Positions 19,001 through 25,498 of a stretch of DNA of 64,000 nt are shown here, piece after piece. Within the stretch, counting starts at the first letter, position 1; each line of letters begins with the position of its first letter. The position numbers and the translations under genes are program-made. Below the pieces are notes generated by a model. That model worked only from the letters and a program-made list of their open reading frames with translations, was not told where the DNA came from and did not search any database. Origin of the DNA: Massilia varians (lineage in GTDB: Bacteria > Pseudomonadota > Gammaproteobacteria > Burkholderiales > Burkholderiaceae_D); NCBI RefSeq assembly GCF_027923905.1, contig NZ_AP026966.1, positions 2,667,001-2,731,000 of the forward strand. Direction: 5' to 3'.

Positions 19001-19451
19001 GGGTGAGCTGGGCCTTCAGCCTGGCCTCGTCCAGCCGTTCGCCTTGCCGGAAGAAGAAGGTGTAGGCTGCCAGGAAGGACGGCGGGGCCAGCCGCACCAG
19101 CGCGGTGGTGGCCGGCACCAGCAGCACGTCGCAGTGGCCGTTGCGGATCTCGTGCAGCGTGGCCAGGCGTTCGGACACCAGGTCCTGGTGCGGCGAGAAC
19201 GCGTCGTAGGGCAGGGTTTCCCAGTCCGGCAACAGGTGGCAGGACAACTTGCCGTCCGCGAACCAGGGTATCTCGTCGAGCAGGCGCTGGCCGTCGCTGG
19301 CATTGGCCACGACCACGGTCAGCATCTGATTCGTGCCCTTCAACGCCAGCGCGGCAGTGGCGAGCGCATACGCGTCGCTCGAGCCGTGCAGGGCGGGCAG
19401 GGCAAAACGGGTTCCTGGCTTGGGGAGATTTTTCTTGAGATCGAAGGGCAT
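16005..19451 (-). CDS. mfd: Transcription-repair coupling factor Mfd
   Basis: Removes stalled RNA polymerase at DNA lesions and recruits UvrA. The protein is 1148 residues, the usual size. In order it has a UvrB-like N-terminal module, the CarD-like RNA polymerase-interacting domain (about residues 480-570, PVVHINHGIGRYMGL), the RecG-like helicase with Walker A (GDVGFGKTE) and the DEEH box (IIDEEHRFG), and the TRCF C-terminal domain. I start at ATG 19451; the frame continues to a TTG at 19487 but without a ribosome-binding site. Confidence 0.96.
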   Translation of the reverse strand: MPFDLKKNLPKPGTRFALPALHGSSDAYALATAALALKGTNQMLTVVVANASDGQRLLDEIPWFADGKLSCHLLPDWETLPYDAFSPHQDLVSERLATLHEIRNGHCDVLLVPATTALVRLAPPSFLAAYTFFFRQGERLDEARLKAQLTLAGYTHVSQVMSPGEYSVRGGLIDLFPMGSVLPYRLDLFGDEIESIRTFDADTQRSLYPVKEVRLLPGREFPMDEAARTAFRGRWRERFEGDPSRSPIYRDIGNGIASAGIEYYLPLFFEETATLFDYLPEDAMLALVGDIEAAIQRFWLDTESRYKFLKSDRERPILEPRELFLGAEQFFTCAKPHGRWTIARDAAAPASELSAPIPDIAVNRRLDDPLTNLRAYLLRQDARVMIVADSAGRRETLQQYFHEYGLELAPVEGFAGLRASSAKLALGVAPLQAGFELCDDHADRMVFITETELYAGSGRRAGKKKQEATSQVESMVRDLSELKIGDPVVHINHGIGRYMGLMSMDLGEGETEFLHLEYAKETKLYVPVSQLHVISRYSGTSPEDAPLHALGSGQWDKAKRKAAEQVRDTAAELLNLYARRAARQGHAFEYSSTDYENFAASFGFDETPDQLEAIHNVIKDMTSGRPMDRLVCGDVGFGKTEVALRAAFIAVMGGKQVAILAPTTLLAEQHAQTFADRFADWPVKIAELSRFRTGKEINNAIKGMADGTLDIVIGTHKLLSSDVKFTRLGLVIIDEEHRFGVRQKEALKALRAEVDVLTLTATPIPRTLGMALEGLRDFSIIATAPQKRLAIKTFVRSEDGSIIREACLRELKRGGQIYFLHNEVETIENRRAMLQELLPEARIGVAHGQMHERDLEKVMRDFVQQRFNILLCTTIIETGIDVPTANTIIMHRADRFGLAQLHQLRGRVGRSHHQAYAYLLVSDVSGLTKQAQRRLDAIQAMEELGSGFYLAMHDLEIRGAGEVLGENQSGEMLEVGFQLYSDMLNAAVKSLKAGKEPDLAAPLSSTTEINLHVPALLPSDYCGDVHERLSIYKRLANCESQERIDAMQEELIDRFGKMPDQVKALIETHRLRIAAKSVGIVKIDAHGEAANLQFMEKPPIDPVKIITLIQKNRHIKLAGQDKLRISASMPDLAARVTQVKQTIKQLLA

Positions 19452-19576
19452 TGAGCGCGCAGTGACGTTCGCAACAGTGGTGGGCAATTATAGACGAATG
19501 GTCGGCGCCGCGCCGGGCAGGACGCCCGGGCGAATCGTCATCCTGGCCGCGCTGCCGGTTTTTTGCGAGGTGAAGA

Positions 19577-20260
19577 ATGAGAAGTGCAATGAAGCATTTT
19601 TCCGATCCGGGCGCGGTCGCGCATTACCACCAGGGGCCGCCGTGCCTGGTGCCGGGATTGTCCGACCTGCAGCGCATGGCGCGGGTCCTGCTGGCCGAAC
19701 GCGCGCCCACGGACGCCCGGATCCTGGTGCTGGGCGCCGGCGGCGGGCTGGAACTGAAGGCCTTTGCCGAGGCCCAGCCCGGATGGTCGTTCGATGGCGT
19801 CGATCCCTCGCGCGCGATGCTCGAACTGGCGCACGACACCGTGGGGGAACATGGCGGGCGGGTGCGGCTGCATGAAGGCTACGTGGACGCCGCGCCGGCC
19901 GGTCCCTTCGATGCCGCGGCCTGCCTGCTGACCATGCACTTCATGCCGCCGTGCGAGCGGCGCCATGCGATGCGCGTCATCCGCCGGCGCCTGCGGCGCG
20001 GCGCGCCCTTCGTGGTGGCCCACATGAGCGTGGCCGGGGACGAGGACGAACGCGCGCTCTGGCTGGCACGCGACGAGGCCTATGCGGTGGCCGCCGGCGC
20101 GCCGCCCGAGCAGGCGCGCCAGCGCCGCGAACTGATCGAGCGGGTCTTGCCGGTGCTGGCGCCGGAGCAGGACGAGGCGCTGCTGCGCGACGAGGGCTTC
20201 AAGGAGGTCAGCATGTTCTACGCGGCCGGCGTGTTCCGGGGCTGGGTCGGCTACGCTTGA
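19577..20260 (+). CDS. Class I SAM-dependent methyltransferase
   Basis: A 227-residue Rossmann-fold methyltransferase. Motif I is ILVLGAGGGLELK (SAM glycine loop), the acidic residue ending strand 2 is in FDGVDPSRAMLELA, and motif III is AAACLLTMHFMPP. The substrate is unknown. A GAGGTGA site precedes ATG 19577. It is transcribed away from mfd and converges with the HDOD gene. Confidence 0.85.
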   Translation: MRSAMKHFSDPGAVAHYHQGPPCLVPGLSDLQRMARVLLAERAPTDARILVLGAGGGLELKAFAEAQPGWSFDGVDPSRAMLELAHDTVGEHGGRVRLHEGYVDAAPAGPFDAAACLLTMHFMPPCERRHAMRVIRRRLRRGAPFVVAHMSVAGDEDERALWLARDEAYAVAAGAPPEQARQRRELIERVLPVLAPEQDEALLRDEGFKEVSMFYAAGVFRGWVGYA

Positions 20261-20279
20261 TGTCATGCCGACTGCGCAC

Positions 20280-21242
20280 TTACTTTGCGCTCGGCCCCAT
20301 CCTGTCGAAGATCCGGCGCTCGGCCTCGGACAGGCTGGCCGCCAGTTGCAACGCTTCGGGGATGTCGTCGTCGCACAGCACGCGCAGCGTGGCGAGGCGC
20401 TCGCCTTGGTGCAGCGCCGCGGCGAGCGGCGTGGCGTCAAGACGGCCGGCCTGCAGGATCGCCTGGCCGACCGCCGGCGGAAACTCCCACAGTTGCGCGA
20501 TTCCTGCCGACAGCCTGCGCGCGCTGTCCAGCAAGGCGCGGGCGAAGACATCGGATGGCGGCAGCGGCGCCGCGCCGGCCAGCCCGTCCATCAGGCGCAG
20601 CGCGACGACCAGCCCGACGTTGTGCATCAGTCCCGCCAGCGTGGCCTCGAAAGGATCGGCCCCGCGGGCGGGCGCCGCCATGCTCGCCGCCAGCGCGCAC
20701 TGCTCGGATTGGCGCCAGAGCTGCGGCGCGACGCGCCGCGCCAGGTGTCCGCTCTGGGTGCCGATCAGCGGCCGGAAGGCGACCCGCGCCAGCAGCATGC
20801 GCAAGCCGTTTTGCCCCAGCAGCATCAAGGCGCCCTCGATGTTCGCGATCGGCGCGGTGGCACGGTAGTACGGACTGTTGACCTCGCGGATGACGTGCGC
20901 CACCAGCGTGACATCCTGCGCCACCTGGCGCGCCAGTTCGCCCGCCGAGCTGGTCTCGTCGCGCAGGCTGCGCAGCAGTTGCGGGATCACGGCCGGCACC
21001 CGCGGCACCAGGTCGGCGGCCGCTTCCGGCTGGCGCGCCAGGCGCCTCAGCTCATCGAGAATCAATTGCTCGGGCATGTAGCCGGCATGGGCCGGCCCGC
21101 CCGCAAGCCAGCGGTAAAAGGCCAGGTCGAGGTCGTACGATGGTGGCGGATTTACAACGCCGGGGGGTGGGGAAGCAGCCGCTGCGGATGATTGCGCCCG
21201 CTGCGCTGCGCTGCCGAACAGGCGTGCGAGCCAGTGTTTCAT
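20280..21242 (-). CDS. HDOD domain signalling protein
   Basis: A 320-residue protein whose residues ~80-300 match the HDOD domain, a catalytically inactive relative of HD phosphohydrolases (VAQDVTLVAHVIREVNSPYY, GALMLLGQNGLRMLLARV, ATLAGLMHNVGLV). The MH..G remnant of the HD site is visible but the full metal site is not. HDOD proteins often sit near c-di-GMP or chemotaxis genes, and the neighbouring block (21778-25310) is c-di-GMP related. I start at ATG 21242 (MKHWLARLFG). Confidence 0.85.
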   Translation of the reverse strand: MKHWLARLFGSAAQRAQSSAAAASPPPGVVNPPPSYDLDLAFYRWLAGGPAHAGYMPEQLILDELRRLARQPEAAADLVPRVPAVIPQLLRSLRDETSSAGELARQVAQDVTLVAHVIREVNSPYYRATAPIANIEGALMLLGQNGLRMLLARVAFRPLIGTQSGHLARRVAPQLWRQSEQCALAASMAAPARGADPFEATLAGLMHNVGLVVALRLMDGLAGAAPLPPSDVFARALLDSARRLSAGIAQLWEFPPAVGQAILQAGRLDATPLAAALHQGERLATLRVLCDDDIPEALQLAASLSEAERRIFDRMGPSAK

Positions 21243-21333
21243 TGTGGGCGCAAGGGGAAAGTGCAACGGGCGGCAGCCCGGCTGTGCAAGCGCGCGGCGG
21301 CCGCAGGGAATGCGCGCCGCCGGCGCCTGCCGT

Positions 21334-21612
21334 TCAGCGGCCGGTTCCGGAGGTCGAGGAGTTGGTCGCCGGCGGGGTGGTGGTGGTGCTCGGGTTGGTG
21401 GTGCCGGTGTTGCTGCCGCTCTGGCCCGAGCCGCCCGTGGTGTCGGAGCTGGTGCCGGTGCCCACGTTGCCGGAGGCGCTCGAGCTGCCGGTGCCGGTCG
21501 TGCCCATGCTCGCGTCCGAGCTGCTGGCGTCGGTACCGGTGCCGGTGGTGTTGCAGGCTGCCAGCGACAGGGCCATGACGCCGCCCAGCAGGACGGTATG
21601 GATCTTGTTCAT
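21334..21612 (-). CDS. Small Ser/Thr/Gly-rich lipoprotein
   Basis: A 92-residue precursor with a lipoprotein signal ending in ALSLAAC. The mature ~73 residues are almost entirely Gly, Ser, Thr and Asn (TGTGTDASSSDASMG). It has a strong GAGGAGA site. The low complexity prevents any functional call. Confidence 0.75.
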   Translation of the reverse strand: MNKIHTVLLGGVMALSLAACNTTGTGTDASSSDASMGTTGTGSSSASGNVGTGTSSDTTGGSGQSGSNTGTTNPSTTTTPPATNSSTSGTGR

Positions 21613-21777
21613 TCGTATTCTCCTCGATGTGGTTGGGTCGGACCATCATGCGAGGTGTACGGTGCAGGTGAAATAGGAACAAAACTTCAGTCGGTGTAGG
21701 AGCGCGCGTACATACTCGCCGGGCGGCAGGCGCAGCCCCCAGGCTGCAGGGCGGGCAATGTCGGGTTGGCACGCCGC

Positions 21778-23556
21778 TTACGCAGCGATTTTCTCGTGAC
21801 CGGCCAGCCATGCCAGCAAGGCGTCCGACGGCAGCGGCCGGCTGTAGAAGTAGCCCTGGCCCTTGGCGCAGCACTGGGCGCGCACGATGTCGGCCTGGGA
21901 CTGGGTCTCGATGCCTTCGGCGACCGTCTTCATGCCCAGGCTCTGGGCCACCTTGACGGTCGCTTCGATCAGCACCCGGTGGTGGTGGCTGGTGTCGGCC
22001 TGGCTCACGAAGGAGCGGTCGATCTTGACCGTGTCCACCGGCAGCAGGTGCAGGCTGGACAGCGACGAGTAGCCGGTGCCGAAGTCGTCCAGGGCCAGCT
22101 GGATGCCGAGCGCCTTCAGTTCGTGCAGGCGCTGCTGGATGCCCTGGTCCTGCGCCGCCAGGCTTTCGGTGACCTCGAGCTGGAGCTGCTCCGGCGCGAT
22201 GCCGGTGACCTGCAGCACGCGGCGCACGCTGTCGATCCAGCCCGGCTGCCCGAGCTGGGCGCGCGACAGGTTCACCGCGATCCGGCGCGGCGCCCCTTCG
22301 CCCAGGCGCGCTTGCCAGTCCATGAAGTCGCGGCAGGAGCGTTCGAGCACGAAGTCGCCGACCGCGCCGATCAGGCCGCACTCTTCGGCGACAGCAATGA
22401 ATTCGACCGGCGGCACGATGCCGCGCTGCGGATGGCGCCAGCGCACCAGCGCCTCGACGCCGGCCGCGTAATCGGTGCCGCCGTCGGGCAGCAGGCCGAC
22501 CACCGGCTGGTAGACGACGAACAGCTGTTCCTCGGCCAGGGCCTGGCGCAGCTCGGCCTCGATGCCGGCGCGGCGCTCGGCGCGCTCGCGCATCGCCGCT
22601 TCGAACACCAGGTGGCGCGCGCCGCCGGCGCGCTTGGCCTCGACCATCGCGATGCCGGCGTCGCGCAGGACCTCGTCGGCGTCGCGCGCGCCGCAGCCGA
22701 CCGATTCGGCGCCCCAGGCCAGGCCCAGGCTGGTGCCGCACACGACCTCATGCCCCTGCACCCGGTAGGGCAGGGCCAGCGCATCGAGGATGCGCCCGGC
22801 CACCCGCCCGGCATCCTCGCGCGAACGCATCCCGTCGAGCACCACCACGAATTCGTCGCCGCCCACGCGCGCGGCCAGCTGGCCGGTACCGCTGGCGGTG
22901 TCGATGCGGTCGCTCGGCGGGCGCAGCGCGCCGCGGATGCGGTCGGCGATCTGCACCAGCAGTTCGTCGCCGGCCGCCTGGCCGAGGGTGTCGTTGATCT
23001 GGCGGAAGCGGTCGCAGTTCATGAACAGCACCGCGAAGTTCAGCTCGGCATGCGCCCCGGCCGCCAGCGGCCGCGTCACCAGGTGCTGCAGCTGCTCGCG
23101 CACCGCTTCGCGGTTCGGCATGCGGGTGAGCGCATCGGTGCGGGCGGCATTGCGCAGGCGGCGCAGCAGGGTCTCCTGCTCGCGCTGCACTTCCAGGGTG
23201 GCGTCGGTGACGACCGCCATCAGGCGCTCGCTGTCGAGCTTCATCAGGCTGATCGCCAGCACCTGCGGGCTGCCCGGCGCGGTGAGCTCGGGCGGCAGGG
23301 TGGCGCGCAGGCCTTCGCAGATGACGCCCGAAGCCTCGCTGAAACTCGCGGCCAGCTGCGGCAGTTGCGGCGCGATCGGCGCCAGCACCGCATACAGGTT
23401 GTCCAGGCCGCTGTTCGGGGCGACCGGCATCAGGAGGTTCGACGCCATCGGGTTGAGCATCTCGACGGTGCCGTCGGGCGTTATCTGGGCCAGCCCGATC
23501 GGCGCGCGGTACAGGAACTGCACCAGGGCCTCGTAGGCATCGCTCGGGTCATGCAT
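21778..23556 (-). CDS. PAS-GGDEF-EAL c-di-GMP protein
   Basis: A 592-residue c-di-GMP enzyme. Residues ~10-125 are a PAS-like sensor related to that of the upstream cyclase. The GGDEF domain (~135-320) has an intact GGDEF motif at 232-236 but no RxxD inhibitory site in front of it. The EAL domain (~335-590) has EAL at 368-370, NLSRAQL, LEVTES, DDFGTGYSSL, KIDRSF and VAEGIET, so the phosphodiesterase site looks complete. The ATG at 23556 has an AAGGAG site and overlaps the cyclase stop by 8 nt. It is the last gene of the pyp operon. Net synthesis or breakdown cannot be told from sequence. Confidence 0.9.
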   Translation of the reverse strand: MHDPSDAYEALVQFLYRAPIGLAQITPDGTVEMLNPMASNLLMPVAPNSGLDNLYAVLAPIAPQLPQLAASFSEASGVICEGLRATLPPELTAPGSPQVLAISLMKLDSERLMAVVTDATLEVQREQETLLRRLRNAARTDALTRMPNREAVREQLQHLVTRPLAAGAHAELNFAVLFMNCDRFRQINDTLGQAAGDELLVQIADRIRGALRPPSDRIDTASGTGQLAARVGGDEFVVVLDGMRSREDAGRVAGRILDALALPYRVQGHEVVCGTSLGLAWGAESVGCGARDADEVLRDAGIAMVEAKRAGGARHLVFEAAMRERAERRAGIEAELRQALAEEQLFVVYQPVVGLLPDGGTDYAAGVEALVRWRHPQRGIVPPVEFIAVAEECGLIGAVGDFVLERSCRDFMDWQARLGEGAPRRIAVNLSRAQLGQPGWIDSVRRVLQVTGIAPEQLQLEVTESLAAQDQGIQQRLHELKALGIQLALDDFGTGYSSLSSLHLLPVDTVKIDRSFVSQADTSHHHRVLIEATVKVAQSLGMKTVAEGIETQSQADIVRAQCCAKGQGYFYSRPLPSDALLAWLAGHEKIAA

Positions 23557-24904
23557 GCTTGCGATCTCCTTCGGGTTGATGGGCGGGGCTGGACCCCAGT
23601 TCGGGGCGCCAGCGTTCGACGCGGTTGCGCCCGGCGCGCTTGGCCGCGTACAGGGCCTGGTCGGCGCGCTGGAGCAGCAGGTCGATGCCCCCGGCGCCAT
23701 CGTCCAGGCTGGCGACCCCGAGGCTGACAGTGTAGTGGATCCGCGCGCCCTCGAAGAGCACGGCCTGCGAGGCCACGCTGGAACGCAGGCGTTCGGCCAC
23801 CACCGCCGCGCGCGCCAGGTCGGTGGACGGCAGCAGCACCGCGAACTCCTCGCCGCCGATGCGCGCCGCGACGTCGACTTCGCGGAAGGTCTCGCCCAGG
23901 ATCGCGGCCAGGTGCTGGAGCACGGCGTCGCCGCCCGGATGGCCGTGGCGGTCGTTGATGGCCTTGAAATGGTCGGCGTCGATCGCGATCACGGCGGTCG
24001 GGCGCGGCACCGTCATGCTGCGGCTCAGTTCCTGCTCGGCGGCCTCGAAGAAGGCGCGCCGGTTGGCCAGCCCGGTGAGGTAGTCGCCGAAGGCCTCGCG
24101 GCGGCGCCGTTCGCTGGCTTCGCGCTTGTCGGTGATGTCGCGCACGATCAGGCAATAGGCCGGACCCTCCGCGTCGAAACCGCAGGGCGGATCGCGTTCG
24201 GGCAGGGGCGCGATCAGGGCGCTGCCCCAGAAGCTGCTGCCGTCGGCCCGCACGCGCTTGCCTTCGTCCAGGCTCCAGCCGTCGCGCTCGGCGTCGCGCA
24301 GGCGGTCGAGCAGGCGTTCCGGGGTCATCGCATCGAGCGGATAGAAGATCGAATACGGTCGGCCCACCGCATCCTGGCCGAAGCCGGTGACGCGGCCGAT
24401 GCTGGGGTTCCAGTCGGTGATGCGGCCTTGCGCGTCGAGGCCGACCAGGGCGTAGTCGGTGATGCCGGTGAGGATGGCGTTGAGCCAGGCGTCGTTCTGG
24501 CGCAGCTGGCGCTCGCGCCTGACTTGCAGGGTGACGTCGTCGATCACGGCCATGATGCGCTGCGCGTCGAGCTTGAGCAGGGTGATGGCGAGGATCTGCG
24601 GAATCTTCTTGCCGGCGCCGCCGGCGTTCAGGTGCACGTGCAGGCCGTCGCAGATCTTGCCCGACGGCCGGGCGTAGTCGGCGCACAGGTGGCGCAGCTC
24701 GGGCGCCACGGCTTCCAGCGCGGTAAACAGATTGTCCAGGCCGCCGTCGCGCGACAGCGGCATCAGGAGCTGGGCCGAGATCGGGTTCATCATGACGATG
24801 GCGCCATCGATGTCGGCCTGTACCAGGCCCACCGGGGCCAGGTACAGGAACTGGATCAGGGCTTCGTGTTCAGCCCGCAGTGCGTCGATCTCGTCCATGC
24901 CCAT
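23549..24904 (-). CDS. PAS-PAS-GGDEF diguanylate cyclase
   Basis: A 451-residue enzyme making c-di-GMP from two GTP. The first PAS-like sensor (~14-130) is paralogous to that of the downstream GGDEF-EAL protein. A canonical PAS/PAC follows (~140-265, ITDYALVGLDAQGRITDWN). The GGDEF domain has GGEEF at 350-354 and the RxxD product-inhibition site (Arg341, Asp344) at the canonical five-residue spacing, so it should be active and feedback-controlled. There is no transmembrane segment. It starts 16 nt after the pyp stop and overlaps the next gene, so it is co-transcribed with the photoreceptor gene. Confidence 0.92.
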   Translation of the reverse strand: MGMDEIDALRAEHEALIQFLYLAPVGLVQADIDGAIVMMNPISAQLLMPLSRDGGLDNLFTALEAVAPELRHLCADYARPSGKICDGLHVHLNAGGAGKKIPQILAITLLKLDAQRIMAVIDDVTLQVRRERQLRQNDAWLNAILTGITDYALVGLDAQGRITDWNPSIGRVTGFGQDAVGRPYSIFYPLDAMTPERLLDRLRDAERDGWSLDEGKRVRADGSSFWGSALIAPLPERDPPCGFDAEGPAYCLIVRDITDKREASERRRREAFGDYLTGLANRRAFFEAAEQELSRSMTVPRPTAVIAIDADHFKAINDRHGHPGGDAVLQHLAAILGETFREVDVAARIGGEEFAVLLPSTDLARAAVVAERLRSSVASQAVLFEGARIHYTVSLGVASLDDGAGGIDLLLQRADQALYAAKRAGRNRVERWRPELGSSPAHQPEGDRKHA

Positions 24905-24920
24905 GTCTTGCCGCCGCCGC

Positions 24921-25310
24921 TCAGCGCTGGCGCTGGACCAGCACGTAGCGGTTGCCGCTCGCCGGGCTGGCCAGCAGGCGCAGGGCGACCTTGACCGGGC
25001 GCATGCGCAGGGTCAGGACGTAGTCGATGGTATCGTCCAGCGCGCTGCCGTCGTCCAGCGCGTCTTCGAAGCGCTGGGCCACCATGAAGTTGTTCAGGCA
25101 GGGCGCGACGTTGGTGAACAGCGGCTGGCCGATCACGCGCTGCGGCGACAGGCCGGCCGCCTGCGACTCGAAGGCGTTGTAGCGCTGGACCTTGCTGTCG
25201 GCATCGAAGCCGATCACGCCGAAGTCGAGCTGGTCGAGCTGCTCCGGCGAACAGTTGTCAAGCCGGGAAGCCAGGTCGGCGGTCGAAAACGACAGGGTAG
25301 GGGCGTTCAT
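24921..25310 (-). CDS. pyp: Photoactive yellow protein (PYP)
   Basis: A 129-residue single PAS-fold protein that aligns without large gaps to Halorhodospira halophila PYP from LDFG to the C-terminus. The chromophore Cys (Cys69 in H. halophila) is at residue 71 in NVAPC. Tyr42 and Glu46, which hydrogen-bond the p-coumaroyl phenolate, correspond to Tyr44 and Glu48 (RYNAFE), with identical 27-residue Tyr-Cys spacing. The MRPVKV block matches MTPTKV around Met100. Thr50 and Arg52 are replaced by Ala and Leu. PYPs bind p-coumarate as a thioester and enter a blue-light photocycle. I chose ATG 25310 because it gives the family length; ATG 25355 would add 15 residues. It heads an operon with two c-di-GMP genes and is divergent from the chromophore-activating ligase. 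Confidence 0.9.
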   Translation of the reverse strand: MNAPTLSFSTADLASRLDNCSPEQLDQLDFGVIGFDADSKVQRYNAFESQAAGLSPQRVIGQPLFTNVAPCLNNFMVAQRFEDALDDGSALDDTIDYVLTLRMRPVKVALRLLASPASGNRYVLVQRQR

Positions 25311-25498
25311 GGCGGTAAGATGCGTTCGTTGATTTGAGGAAATTGATGTTGACATGCCGCTAGCCCTCTGTCAATTGTGCGCGGCCCGTTGTTGACACTT
25401 TGCGTTGTCGAATTACACGCTTGCGCCGATTGACGGCGCGGTTGACAGGTTTTGCGGCGGGCGGCACCATCGTCGGCCCGCACTGTTTCCTTGCCATC
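25311..25498. promoter_or_regulatory. Divergent pyp / coumarate-ligase control region
   Basis: A 188-bp region between the two divergent starts. Perfect TTGACA hexamers occur on + at 25350, 25392 and 25442, and on - at 25374-25369. The minus-strand one has CAACAT 17 nt further on and would place the pyp transcript start just upstream of ATG 25310. The + copy at 25442 has CACCAT at 17-nt spacing before the ligase start. The -10 matches are weak, so regulated promoters are likely; no known operator was recognised. Confidence 0.4.
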
